DNA of 64,000 nt from positions 32,395,469 to 32,459,468 of the forward strand of contig CM043942.1 in NCBI GenBank assembly GCA_014529385.2, in the 5' to 3' direction. The notes below the pieces were generated by a model, which saw only the letters and a list, made by a program, of their open reading frames with translations, ran no database searches and was not told the DNA's origin. This document shows positions 47,772 to 59,522 of the stretch, piece after piece. A program made the position numbers and the translations under genes. The stretch's first letter is position 1. The number at the start of each line of letters is the position of its first letter. The stretch comes from Adiantum capillus-veneris. Its lineage: Eukaryota; Streptophyta; Polypodiopsida; Polypodiales; Pteridaceae.

Positions 47772-47998
47772 TGTTGGAATTAGGGTTGCAGAGAAACACA
47801 CACAGCTTGGAGAAGACGAAGGAAGCTCAAGGCACACAATAGAGAGTGTGTTACTTGGTGTGCAATGGAAAGATAGATAGCCCTAGAGTGCTGGGTGTAT
47901 ATACAATGCACGGGGGAAAAAACCTCCTAAAGAGGGAAAAAATAACCCGACGGTCCTAGTGTGTTCACACACAACACTACCACATGCATATGGTAGCA
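47772..47998 (-). mobile_element. 3' LTR of copia F
   Basis: 227 bp matching 53560-53781 (shared CAGCTTGGAGAAGACGAAGG, GGTCCTAGTGTGTTCACA). Adjacent at 48001-48012 is the minus-strand purine tract CTCCAGGGGGGA. Confidence 0.92.
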
Positions 47999-49073
47999 AA
48001 TCCCCCCTGGAGTGATGCGATGAACGAGAGCTGGCACATGAGTAAAGGAAAGTGCTATGCCTTGAGGACATGATCAGTCCACAAAGGGAAGTAAGCCCAA
48101 AGCTTTGCAGAAAGCTTCGACCTTCTCACGAGACAATGCCTTTGTGAAAAGATCTACAAGGTTGTCCTGTGTTGGCACATAAGTCAAGTTGATCTCTCCT
48201 GCTGAGAGCCTCTCCCTGACATAGTGGTAATGCACCTCAATGTGCTTTGTGCGAGCATGAAAAACTGGGTTCCTTGCAACTGCCAATGCGCTCTGACTGT
48301 CAGTGTAAATAGTGTTGGTAGTGTCCTGTCCAACACCCAAATAAGTCATAAGGCGTCTGAGCCATACACACTCAACCGTAGCTGTGAAGAATGCCCTGTA
48401 CTCATCCTCACAAGTCACAGTGGTTGGAATTAGGGTTGCACAGAAACACATACAGCTTGGAGAAGACAAAGGAAGCTCAAGGCACACAATAAAGAGTGTG
48501 CTACTTGGTGTGCAATGGAAATATAGATAGCCCTAGAGTGATGGGTGTATATACAATGCACAGGGGAAAAAACCTCCTAAAGAGGGAAAAAATGCAATGG
48601 CGGTCCTAGTGTGTTCACACACATCACTACCACATGTATATGGTAATAAATCCCCCCTGGAGTGATGCGGTGAATGAGAGCTGGCACATGAGTAAAGGGA
48701 AGTACCATGCCCTGAGGACATGATCAGTCCACAAAGGAGAGTAAGCCCAAAGCTTTGCGGAAAGCTTCGAGCTTCTCATGAGACAATGCCTTTGTGAAAA
48801 GATCTGCAAGGTTGTCCTGTGTTGGCACATAAGCCAAGCTGATCTCTCCTATTGAGAGCCTCTCCTTGACATAGTGGTAATGCACCTCAATGTGCTTTGT
48901 GCAAGCATGAAAAACTGGGTTCCTTGCAACTGCCAATACGCTCTGATTGTCAATGTAAATAGTGTTGGTAGTGTCCTGTCCAACACCCAAATCAACCATA
49001 AGGCGTCTGAGCTCTGAGCCATACACACTCAACCGTAGCTGTGAAGACTGCCCTGTACTCAACTTCACAACTC
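47774..49073 (-). repeat. 650 bp tandem duplication of LTR plus RNase H end
   Basis: Unit 1 (47774-48423) and unit 2 (48424-49073) share the LTR and the final RNase H coding stretch; landmarks such as TGATCAGTCC (48071 and 48721) are offset by exactly 650 bp. Unit 1's RNase H stops abruptly at 48423 where unit 2's LTR begins. The element therefore has a third, internal LTR at about 48424-48650. Confidence 0.85.
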
Positions 49074-49287
49074 GAAGGGCCACATTAGGTTGCTTCTTGC
49101 TCAACCATGATATACATGAACTGCCAAGCATGAAACAAAAACCACTTGTGGACACTCTCATGTCAAAACAACCAGCCCAATCTGAGTCCGAAAAAGCATG
49201 TAAATCTGGCGGCAATAATCCCCCCTTGGGATAAAACAAGCCAAGATGTAAAGTGCCACTAAGGTAGCGAAAAATCTTCTTGACAGC
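48724..49287 (-). pseudogene. RNase H of copia F
   Basis: Minus-strand frame: FSDSDWAGCFDMRVSTSGF, SWLSKKQPNVAL, then DNQSVLAVARNPVFHACTKH, IEVHYHYVKERLS and ADLFTKALSHEKLE, the standard copia RNase H order. The catalytic region has the D (DSDW), later E/S and D (DNQS) positions. Its junction with the RT frame has a stop (SKHW-stop) at ~49288. A truncated second copy lies at 48074-48423. Confidence 0.88.
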
Positions 49288-50608
49288 CTACCAATGCTTA
49301 GACCCTGGGCTATGCATAAATCTGATGACTTGTGAGACTACAAACTGAATATCTGGCCTTGTGTTGCATACATAAATGAGGCAGCCAATAGCAGTTTGGT
49401 AAAGAGTGACATCAATAGGATCGCCAGCATCATGTAGACTCAACTTCAAACCTGTTTCCATGGGAGTGGCAATAGGTTTGCAATCCTCAAGTACAAACTT
49501 ACATAGCAATGTCTCTATGTAACTTTTCTGACACAAGGCAATACCACCATCACACTGCTTAAACTGTATGCCCAAATAATGATGCAACAACCCCAAATCT
49601 TTCATCTTGAAAGTAGCATTCAAATCAGCCTTAAATTCAGCAATATGCCTCTCATTTGGTCCAGTGATCAGCAAATCATCTACATAAAGAACCACAACGA
49701 GAAGTACATCACCCTCACGCTTTACATACAATGTGCTTTTTGTTGGACTGTTACGAAAGCCTTGTTTGACCAAATGAGTGTCGGCTTTCTCATACCAAGC
49801 ACGAGGAGATTTCTTCAACCCATACAAAGCCTTGTTACATTTGCACACTTTGTTCTCTTGTCCTTTCTTGACAAAACCACGAGGTTGCATTACATAAACT
49901 TCCTCAAATATGTCACCATTCAAGAAAGCAGTAACAATGTCTGATTGATGTACATCCTAACCAAAATGAGCTGCCAATGCACATAGAAAACACACAGTAG
50001 TCATACGACAAGTGGGAGCAAAGGTCACTTCATAATCTATGCCTTTTTGTTGTGCATAACTCTTTGCAACAAGTCGAGCCTTATGGCGATCGATCTCACC
50101 ATCTGGCTTGCATTTCAACTTGTAAACCCACTTCGTACCAATGGCCTTTTTGCCATGAGGCAAATCACATGAAGTCCATGTGTCATTTTCTATAAGTGCA
50201 TCATATTCTGATTGCATGGCAGCCATCCAATTTCCTGAATTCTGTGCTTCATCAAAAGACAGAGGCTCCTCAACATCATGTAAGCTAGACACAACCAAAG
50301 CATAACAATCTGATGCATAAGATGCATGGCGAGAGCCTGAACGAGTATGACTAGACAAAGGTGCATCCAATTTACTGTCACGCAAAGTATGCACCAGCCA
50401 TTTTGGCATACCTCTAGTCTGCTCATTTTCAGCCCTTTCCTCATCAAGTACATCATGTACATCTGCATCAGTAATAGGCTGATCTTTAACATTTTCAGAA
50501 ACCCCCATAGGCTGTACATTTGCCTCATTGGAACTTATGTTCGTATTTCCACCACTGAAAAGAGGCAACAAAGTGTCATAAATGTCATGTGAGCTTACAT
50601 TACTGTCT
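49288..50608 (-). pseudogene. Reverse transcriptase of copia F (RVT_2)
   Basis: Frame: WMAAMQSEYDALIENDTW, GTKWVYKLKCKPDGEIDRHK, ARLVAKSYAQQKGIDY, then a TAG stop at ~49956 where a W codon is usual. It continues with DVHQSDIVTAFLNGD, MQPRGFVKKGQE, ALYGLKKSPRAWY, LYVDDLLITG (active site), DLGLLHHYLGIQ, TRPDIQFVVSQV. All copia RT blocks are present; the stop prevents a complete enzyme. Confidence 0.92.
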
Positions 50609-51760
50609 CTAGTACATGACAGCAAGGGCTGAAACCAGAATACATTTTGTTTGCGGATGATACAACCTGTAACCTTTGCTTTCAGCACTATTAAAAACAA
50701 ATTTACATTTGACAGCCTTATCATCCAATTTTCTGCGCTGTGTTTGTGGCACCAAAGCATATGCCAAACAGCCAAAAACACGCATGTGCTCAATAGAAGG
50801 CTTTTTATCATGCCATGCTTCATATGGAGTAATAGATTGCAAAGCTTTCGTAGGACACCTGTTTAGTACATAAGTGGCACACATGATGGCCTCAAGACAA
50901 AAAGAATGCGGCAAAGCTTGACTTTTGACCATACATCGTGCCATTTTCGTAAGTGACCTATTTTTCCTCTCAGCAACACCATTTTGCTGAGGTGTATAAG
51001 GCACTGCACATTGGTGTTTTATCCCACGACTAGCTAGAAATGCATTGAATTCATGAGACATATACTCCCCCCCTCGATCGGAACGGAGGGTGCCCATGGT
51101 ACATTTCGAGACATTTTCAGTCATACCCAGAAATTGTTTGAAGCACATAAAAACTTCGGACTTCGCTTTAAGCTGAAATACCCATGCATGCCAAGAGTAA
51201 TCATCAATGAAAGTCATGAAATAAAGGTAATTTCCCAAGGACGGAGTTTGCATGGGCCCACAAACATCACTATGCACAAGCTGCAACCTGCATGTGGCCC
51301 GAACTGAACCATCCTTTGGAAACTTAGAACGCTGCATCTTACCCAAAATACAGCCTTCACAAACATGTTTGACAGGTGCTTCAAGAGGTGGCAAAGAAGC
51401 AACCATATCAGATTTCTGCAAACGCAGCAAATTGGCAAAATTCAGATGACCAAAACGTGCATGCCAAAGTTTTGCATCTGAAATAGCCTTGCATCTGCAA
51501 CTGCATTTGCGAAATTTTATCCTCACTTTTCATACAAAGTGAGCTTATACAACCCACGGCACAAAAGCCCAGATGCAACGATTTCATCACCAAAACCGAG
51601 ATCATGAACTGTACATCTGTCATCCACAAATTTGACTACAAGTCCAAGTCTAGCAAGTGCAGATACAGACAAAAGATTCTTCTTGATCCCAGGTACATAA
51701 AGTGCATCAACAAGTGTTAACTGCCATTAGCAGCAGTAAGCACAATCTTTCCAACTCCCT
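50609..51760 (-). pseudogene. Integrase of copia F
   Basis: After the protease tail (LVDALYVPGIKKNLLSVSAL near 51700) comes the zinc region LWHARFGHLNFANLL then CEGCILGKMQRSKF. The catalytic core has VHSDVCGPM, FIDDYSWHAWVF, LRSDRGGEYMSHEF and YTPQQNGVAERKN, so the D, D and E residues are all present. Then MCATYVLNRCPTKAL and PYEAWHDKKPSIEHMRVFGC follow. The 305 aa stretch 50609-51526 is open; the linker toward the protease has stops. Confidence 0.92.
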
Positions 51761-51768
51761 GAACCGGA

Positions 51769-51986
51769 CCCGGGGCAGTCACTTATCAAAAGACCCCTAT
51801 ATCACATGCGTTCAAGAGGTAATTAATAATACCCCAATATACATACTATACTTACACTGTGAGCCTATTTAAAAAACCCCCACCCCCCTCTGTATGTATA
51901 CATTTTTATACATTTTGGTCTTTTAATAATCCTCTCCGGTTAACTCACGTGATATCATACACGTTCTAAAAAGTGACCGCCCCGGG
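51769..51986. mobile_element. 218 bp hAT-like MITE in the copia protease
   Basis: Terminal inverted repeats CCCGGGGCAGTCAC (51769-51782) and GTGACCGCCCCGGG (51973-51986), one mismatch. A perfect 8 bp target duplication GAACCGGA lies at 51761-51768 and 51987-51994. The inside is AT-rich and non-coding. An 8 bp target duplication is typical of hAT elements. It separates the protease strand (NNASYPV) from its continuation (GVGKIVLTAANG). Confidence 0.92.
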
Positions 51987-53198
51987 GAACCGGATAAGAG
52001 GCATTGTTGGCACAAGTGACTGAATTCCCATGAGGGACAGACTCGAGAGGGGTGAACAATTCACGATGTGAGGTAATGTGCTTTGTAGCACCACTGTCGA
52101 AATACCACACATGTGAATCTGCAGCAATTGATATGCATGGATCATGGACAACAGGATTGTAAGTGCACTCTGCACTAAAAGCCCATTCTGTATCAACATC
52201 AGCATTACAGTCTCCTTTTACAAAAGACTCAACAATGGCTGCATTTATAGTGGAACCAACATTTGCAGTGGAACCACCCTCTTTCTTCTTAGCCTCTTTG
52301 GCCTTTAACTTAGGAAACTGCTTGATCAAGTGATCATTAGCTTTACAATAATGGCAACGCATCTTCTTTTTGCCCTTATCACCAGAATTGCCAGACGATG
52401 TGCTGCAGAAGCATTGGGAACAGAAGTTTTGCCACTCGCAGCAAAACCATAAGAAGTGTCTGCATTGTTGTTACCACCCTTTCTTTGAGAAGCAATAAAA
52501 GCCTGTTCAACTGCACGCTGTGTAGTCTTGTTTTTTCTGGAAAGTGACTCTTGCAACAGCAATGTGCATAATGCATCAAACTTGACAACTTCTGGATTTC
52601 CTTGGGTCATAAGTCTACAAGTACTAGCAAAAGTCTGGTAAGAATCTCGTAAGGCATCAAGAACAATATGCTCAAGGGAACTGTTTGAAATGACTTCACT
52701 TGCAGAAATAAGTTGCTCATTGATATCCTTGACACTAGCAAGGAACGTGTCCATATCATCTTCCTCATGCATAATCTTCGACTCCAACTCTTTACACAGC
52801 AAAGCGATTTTAGCCTCATTGCGACTTGCATAAAGACCAGCCAAAATATCCCAAGTTTGTTTTGCAGATTTTGTTGAACAGATGTGAGGAACAATGGTGT
52901 GCTTCACAGACAACGCAATCAATGCATGAGCCTGTGCATCCTTTACATCCCAATGAGCTTGTTCTACCGTAGGCAAAACAACTCTAATAGCAGCAATCCT
53001 TGCAGCAAGACCTGCAACATCCTCAACATCGCCTACATCCTCAGAACCAGGACGTACATCAATGCCCTCCACAATATTCGAGACGCCCTTTGACACAAGA
53101 ACATGTTGCATCATATAAGGCCACATAGGGTAATTGTCCCCATCCAACCAGTCCTCAGTAGCAAACATCTTGAAGACATCTGTGTTGTTGTTAGCCAT
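51955..53198 (-). pseudogene. Gag and protease of copia F
   Basis: The start is set at the ATG 53198-53196 (MANNNTDVFKMFATEDWLDG). Gag shows DNYPMWPYMMQHVL, SAKQTWDILAGLYASRNEAK and DALRDSYQTFAST, a UBN2/copia Gag. A frameshift near 52370 leads to a zinc knuckle CHYCKANDHLIKQF, where the last cysteine is replaced by phenylalanine. The protease site WYFDSGATKHIT follows at ~52080. The protease is then cut by the MITE at 51986, so the frame ends in MITE sequence at 51955. Confidence 0.9.
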
Positions 53199-53545
53199 GG
53201 TAAATGCTGCACCTAATGTGAAAATTGTCCGAAAATAGGAGAAACGGAGAGAGAACAACATGTGCTATATAGCACAAACCGTAGAAGACTGTAAGGTACC
53301 TGTTATGCAGAAAACGGCACTGATAAAAATTCTGCACAAAATGACGAAATTGCCTGTGCAGACCTGCATGTAGTGGAAACAGAGGCCGAAATGAGCCCGA
53401 ATCAGAAATATAAGGAGACTAAGCTCTACGAGCTTACCCAAAATATTTGTCGATTGTGAACACTCGCCAAACCTCACTGTAATCGGAGAAAGTGAGCAAG
53501 CATGTGCTGGAGCAACTGGTGACTAAGCCCAGGAGGACGTAACCT

Positions 53546-53557
53546 GCTCTGATACCA
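53546..53557 (-). other. Primer-binding site of copia F
   Basis: On the minus strand TGGTATCAGAGC, complementary to initiator-Met tRNA, lies two bases inside the 5' LTR edge at 53560. It confirms that the element is on the minus strand. Confidence 0.92.
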
Positions 53558-53559
53558 AT

Positions 53560-53781
53560 TGTTGGAATTAGGGTTGCAGAGAAACACAGCTTGGAGAAGA
53601 CGAAGGAAGCTCAAGGCACACAATAGAGAGTGTGTTACTTGGTGTGCAATGGAAAGATAGATAGCCCTAGAGTGATGGGCGTATATACAATGCACGGGGG
53701 AAAAAACCTCCTAAAGAGGAAAAAAATGCCCTAGCGGTCCTAGTGTGTTCACATACATCACTACCATAGTATATGGTAACA
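53560..53781 (-). mobile_element. 5' LTR of copia F
   Basis: 222 bp, plus-strand TGTTGGAATT to GGTAACA. It differs from the 3' LTR by a few substitutions and small indels (for example a missing CACA near 53588), so insertion was not very recent. On the minus strand GTATATAC-type text near 53680 may be the TATA region. Confidence 0.9.
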
Positions 53782-54058
53782 GAATGATCCTTCAGAGGTG
53801 AAGATCGAAGGCATTTTTTGCACTCGCATGTATAAAAAATGTGGTGCTAGTAGCATAACTGTAGCGCCCCATTTCTAAGTCAAGGCTGCCAGCGTGAATC
53901 GGGCCTTCATCCGACGGCCACAGACATCTCCCGACTGGGCTAACCAACTAGCCTCTCGCCGCTTGTTGCTGCTCCAGAACTGGTCCCATGTTATTATATG
54001 TATTTGGGGTCCACCTGTCCACCTGCTTGACCCCGTCCCATAACTCGCCCCTTTACCC

Positions 54059-54276
54059 TAGAGCTCGTGCACAGTGATTTATGTGGGCCTATGCCTTCGA
54101 AATCCCATGGTGGTGCGTCCTATTATATTACATTCATTGACGATGCAACACGGCATGTTTGGGTCTACGCCATGAAGTCTAAAGATGAGACCTTTTCTTG
54201 CTTCAAGAAGTTCTTATCTAGTGTTGAGACTCAGTCTGAACATAAGTTGAAAGCTTTGCGCTCAGATAATGTTAAC
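54059..54276 (+). pseudogene. Copia fragment C: integrase core start
   Basis: It continues the fragment at 47362-47634: ELVHSDLCGPMPSKSHGG, ASYYITFIDDATRHVWVY, FLSSVETQSEHKLKALRSDN. This is the first half of a copia integrase core, with the first two catalytic aspartates. Homology ends after RSDN at ~54270 and a stop follows; the DNA beyond is unrelated. Confidence 0.88.
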
Positions 54277-54429
54277 TGACAAGTTAGACAATGGAGTCAA
54301 CACTGAGTGAATAGGAAGCTTGGGGATTGCCTAACGCCCCCTATCGCTTGGTGTTGACCTTGGTGTTAAAGCCATTACAAGCGACAGTAAAGACCTTGGG
54401 AAAGTGGAGTCACTACTAGGCGATTAGGA

Positions 54430-54590
54430 AGTGATTTTGACAGGACCACAATCCTGTAGCACAATGGGTTGAAGAGGAAGCCACCATCTACACACACATA
54501 GTGGGTGAGTGCGACATGGCCTCTCCAATTTATGTTGTCTCTTCATGCTCGACATAGCTTCATCATCAATCTTGAATGAATGTTTGTAGT

Positions 54591-54628
<38 letters not shown>

Positions 54629-54827
54629 CTTTGATTGTGTGCAACCCTGAGGGTTTGTCTTCAGGTAGTGATTTTGACAGGACCACAATCCTGTAGCACA
54701 ATGGGTTGAAGAGGAAGCCACCATCTACACACACATAGTGGGTGAGTGCGACATGGCCTCTCCAATTTATGTTGTCTCTTCATGCTCGACATAGCTTCAT
54801 CATCAATCTTGAATGAATGTTTGTAGT

Positions 54828-54889
<62 letters not shown>

Positions 54890-54912
54890 CTTTGATTGTG
54901 TGCAACCCTGAT
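54430..54912. repeat. 237 bp tandem duplication with GA microsatellite
   Basis: GTGATTTTGACAGGACCACA starts at 54431 and again at 54668; each copy runs through CACACACATAGTGGGTGAG and TTTGTAGTCTATGAG to a GA run, then GCTTTGATTGTGTGCAACCC. The GA run is ~34 bp in copy 1 and ~57 bp in copy 2. Otherwise the copies look nearly identical, so the duplication is recent. Confidence 0.9.
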
Positions 54913-54916
54913 GTTT

Positions 54917-55717
54917 ATATTGGTGGTGCTCCACGCTAGAAACTTGCACCAACAAAGTAATTCTACTATGACCATGTGCCCATGAGGCATAACTGGAAGT
55001 CCCTTGATGACAACAAAGGAGAGCGAATAGGTGAGAGATGAGGAGTGGACCAACACGAGCGATCGACCATCCAGGCCCTGGGCACCGCTAGTGAGGTACG
55101 CATGAGGTGCATGCCTCATCTCGATAGCTTTTAGGGACAAGTGGATCTCTGCTTACTGCCCAAACTTCTCATAATGTGGATTGTAGTTCAAGCACTCCAA
55201 CATCTTCTGCAAGATCTACCCCAACCAGTGATGATCGAACTTCTCATAGCACTATTCACGTTCATGCAACAAGTAGTCCTCTAGCAAGTAGTGGGCCTCC
55301 AACAACTCTATTGTCGGGTCTATCTTTGTGTACTTTGATGAGAACGATATTCATATGTTGATACTCTGTTGATGCTGTAGGCAGCCACTATAGGAGTCTC
55401 ACTCGTGTAGCTAATAGCCATGGAACACACACTCCACATTCCGAGGGCCCTCCGTAGCGCCTTTGGCCCTTCAATTAAAGGTTAGAGGGGAGGCAAATAA
55501 CAATGTGTGCAGTCAGCATACGGTCAAGGGAGCGCATCCGGAACCGGAAGAATAGCAATGAGCATACGGTCATTTTGACTCATTCATGAGGTCACTTTCG
55601 TATTTGCCCAAATGCCCCAGGTTAAACTTTGAGATGTGAAATTTTCCAGCGATGGATTCTAGGAGGTAGTTCACAGATGGGCGCTCTCTCGCCCTCTACT
55701 AGCTAGTAAGTGCCCGC

Positions 55718-55803
<86 letters not shown>

Positions 55804-56612
55804 TTTCCATTTTCTCTTTTGTCTCCCGGCTTCCTCTGTGATCTGTAGGCGCGTACACCCATATTGTTTCTGTTTTAACAGTTACATGACATTAAGCTGG
55901 AATGAGACAAGAGGATTTCCATGTCAGTGTTTGTGAGTGTCTGTGTGTCATAATGTGGTGCTCTTTAGTGGTTGTGATTGTGTAATTTGCTGTTGCTGTT
56001 GTTTTTGCTGTATTATATGTGTGCACGGAAGTCCGTGTCAGTGTTTTGAGTGCAGTTATGTCAAGAGTGTGTGCGTCTATGTATGTGTAAGTGTGTGCTA
56101 TGTGTGAGTGTGAAGAAGAAGAGAACATATTAGCGTCATAAGAACATCCCACAGGGAGAGAGAGGAGATTGAATGTTGGAATTGGATTGTAAAAAACTAC
56201 ATGGACAGGCTTGTTGTGTGTTTTGTCTGTTAATAGTGGCTTGGTTTGTTAGAAGCTCCTAATCACCTCTGTAACTTTTATACAAGCTCAAGCAACCATG
56301 TGGCAGTACATATGGTGGAAATTTTACATGAGTAATTTTTCTTGGAAGCTCAGAACTTCTCTCGTAAGCAAGAAATGATGATTGGAATGATATTGTAAAT
56401 TCTTTGTATGATAGTCCCATGTCAAAAGACTATTTTGGAGGATAACAGTCAATCTCAACCATCACAGGAAAGGCACAGATTAGCAAGCGTCGATAAATTA
56501 CTTGTCTACTAAAGAAGTAGCTTACATTTTTCTCTATATAGGGTGATAAACTGAATGAATTTTAGGAAAATGTATGCAAAACATTGGATGCTAATTGTGT
56601 TATGCTAATATA

Positions 56613-56651
<39 letters not shown>

Positions 56652-59522
56652 TCCCCCCCTCTCTTTCTCTCTCAGATATATGTGGTGCATAATGAACATC
56701 CTTTTTAGGCAAAGAAGTTGTGATTGCTTTTGTCACTTTGGTAGTTGCTCTTGGGTATGGTTGCAAGATGACTATAGAAAGGCAACTTCCCTAAGGGCAG
56801 AAACCTGAGTTTAGAACACATATTCTTTATTTATTTTGTTTCACTCTAAGTTGAGATTATTGGTTTTTAAACACAAGAATGTTAGTAAAAGAAGGTTATA
56901 TCCATAAAGCGGACCATCTAGAGAGAGAGGTCGACACCGTTCAGCATGTAGGTTGCAAAGTAGATTTTCTTTGCTTAACCAAAAGGATTGTAAATATGTG
57001 CTCAATCAAATCAAGCTGTTTTTTGGCGGTAACAAGAATTAGTTTTAATGATATATTTGGCCAATTCTATTGATACTTGGTGAAATAAAAATAAGGCCGA
57101 AGATTCTATTTTAGATACAATGTGAAAGGGATAATCATAGGAAGATATTGGAGATATGTCATCATCTGATGGTGGCATTCTAAGTTGCACATGGTTGTAT
57201 GGCCACAATGGCCTTGCATATGCATTTTTATACCATTTTCTCCATTTTTACTAGCATTTCAGCTGACATCATATTTTTCATTGAGGTGGCTCTTTTATTA
57301 GCTTTTTATGCGACTTGTTATTATTTTGATGGTGTAGATTTATTACCGCATGTTAGCCCTGGGGTGCCCCCATTTTATGGTGCTCTGGGGTACACGGTGA
57401 CATCCATTGGTATAAAGGACCTCTCATTTTCATTGTCCAGTTGTATGGGTATTCTCCAGAGTTAGTATATATAATCCGTATGCCTCACATTTCTTCGATC
57501 ATTTCTTCTTTAGCTAATCGAAATATCATCCGTTTGCCTCATATTTCTTTGAACATTTCTCTTTTTAGCTAAGTATGGTGTCATTTGCTCTCAACTATTT
57601 AGATTTTCTCGTCTGTGTTCTATTAAGTCTACTTTTGTTGTTCAGTCATGCCATCTTATTTCTTTATTGGTTGAGAAAGGATACTCATTCAAAAGAATCA
57701 TGAAAAACATTTGTTCATTTTTGCATTGTAGCAAGTTTATTTTCAATGTTTTTTCCCATGGAATGTTCAAGATGATCAGTAGTAAATTCAATAAAAGTGG
57801 GGAGTTGAAAAGCCCACTTATTGTTTGACTTAGTAAGTCACTATTTTGATGTTTTGATCTCTAGCGCTTCGAATATTTTTTCTCTAGCTTGACAAATGCT
57901 AGCCTTTATTACGGCTGAGTATGCCAATCACCTTAGGAGGGTGATAGAAACTCAGCTCATTGGTTTTATACAAACCTGCGTCTACTCTTGGACACTGATG
58001 ACGTGAGTAGGGATGTCATATCTGTTGTCCAAGTTATGCATGATAAAGGTGATAATCTTATTTTTCCTATTTGGACAAGCAACGAAGTTATCGTCAAGTT
58101 TGGATCTTTGTACTTCTTTGGTTATTTTCAGTCTCTTCTTTGCAGGTTTGTAGTAGTATTCATTTCTAGTTTTAAGCTTACATTAGGACTTAAGAATTCA
58201 TTCCTTTAGAAGTGTGTGGAGTCTGATTTCTAAGATTAAGTCTTTGAGATGTCTTATCCTTTTTAGCCTAAGTTGAGTACTTGTTTCAAGTTTTAACCAA
58301 GTAAGCTGCCTCAACTTATTTTGCATATGCCTTTTCTAAAAACATTTTAAAGTAAATAATGGTTTGTTTTATCTAGTTTTGTTAAGTAGCAAATAAAATG
58401 ATTTAGTTTTTTTTTTTTCCTCGTTTTCTTGTGTCCCTTGCTTTTGTAGTTTTATGTGTGTTTTATCCCCTCTTATAATTCGTGAGTTCCGACTATTTTG
58501 AACTTATGAACGTATATTCTTCAAATTTAGTAAGTTATTGCGCTTGGCTATCTCTCTCTCTCTCTCTCTCCTCCCCCCCCCCCCTCCCCCTTCTCTTCTC
58601 ATGAACTGATGACGTGGCACTATGTGACCTTACTGAAAGAGGTGTAGAAACCGAGCCAGAGCTGGACCACAATGGAGGATCCAAGTCTTGAACCCAGTCA
58701 CGCGTGAAATGGGGTGCAATTGTGGGCTATCAACGTGGAAGCCTTTACGAAGGGGTGTGTGGCAGTTGGTTACAGGGCAGTTTTTTAACTCAGTTGTTGA
58801 AAGTATCGACTTTCCAAGGCTTTTGGCTCCAGCTTTTGATAATATTTGCTTTTGAGGCCATGTGCCTTTAAATATGAGGCCTTAGGGGAGCCTCTTGAAT
58901 TAAGTGCTAGTTTGCAAATGCAAAGATGCTCTCCTTGGCAGTTGTATTTGTGAAGATCAATATTGAAGTAACACAAGGAGTCCTTAGGGACTATTGTATC
59001 TGAGTGGAAAACTCTGCCACTGTTTCTTGTCTCCGCTTTTCTTTCAAGTTCAAGTGTTTGTTGCTTTGGTTCAATTTATGGTGGTGGTGTTTGTTTCACC
59101 GCCTTGCTAGTGACTTGTCAAGTTGTTTGTTATAGTGGTACTAGGGAGCCAAGTCAATTTTTTATATATAGAGAGTCCAATCCTATCTTTACAACAATGG
59201 ACCATGGACACAACAGTACATAACTCCGAGGAAGACTACGAGAACATGGAAGCGGAAGCAATGTGAAAGAAGATGAGGATGCGGGACAAGTAGAGGAAAA
59301 TGGCGAGGATGGTCTTGCAGCAAAACCAAAAGGTATCACCAAATACTCGTACAATCAAAGGGCGTCCTGAACATGGTCTTGTATACATGTCTTGTTGCTA
59401 ATTGGACTATTTTCTTATTTTTAATGATTAATTTCTTTTTTAGGATATTTTATTATGTGCACTAAAAACTGTTAAAAGATTGTAGCTACAGGAACTGCCA
59501 TCAGGAACGGACAACTTTGATG
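54917..59522. other. Intergenic, no convincing gene
   Basis: 55150-55361 holds an S/T/P-rich frame that could be the linker between copia integrase and RT. Frames at 57199-57465 and 57988-58209 are hydrophobic and unrecognised. Microsatellites: CT 55721-55764 with CA 55764-55802, a 35 bp C run at 56614-56648, CT and C runs near 58551-58590. Confidence 0.4.

Larger units (their letters stand above)
47772..53781 (-). mobile_element. Full-length dead Ty1/copia element (copia F)
   Basis: LTRs at 47772-47998 (3' LTR) and 53560-53781 (5' LTR), ~225 bp each, beginning TGTTGGAATT on the plus strand. A perfect 5 bp target duplication GAATG lies at 47767-47771 and 53782-53786. The minus-strand primer-binding site is next to the 5' LTR. 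Order on the minus strand: gag, protease, integrase, reverse transcriptase, RNase H, as in Ty1/copia. It carries a 650 bp internal tandem duplication and a hAT-like MITE. Confidence 0.95.
47635..54058. mobile_element. TIR DNA element with TA target duplication (carrying nested copia)
   Basis: Ends are GGGTAAAGGGGC (47635-47646) and its exact inverted copy GCCCCTTTACCC (54047-54058). TA flanks both sides (47633-47634, 54059-54060). Removing the element and one TA restores the copia integrase frame. Without the nested copia and its target copy the element is only ~409 bp, with no coding capacity, so it is MITE-like. TA duplication suggests a Tc1/mariner-type transposase, but these termini are not those of Stowaway and I cannot assign the family. 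Confidence 0.75.

Noticed and set aside
48224-49944. Plus-strand frames of 69-121 aa
   Set aside because: They are shadows of the minus-strand copia RNase H and RT.
57199-57465. Possible membrane protein exon
   Set aside because: Hydrophobic, but short, in AT-rich DNA, with no family resemblance or supporting splice structure.
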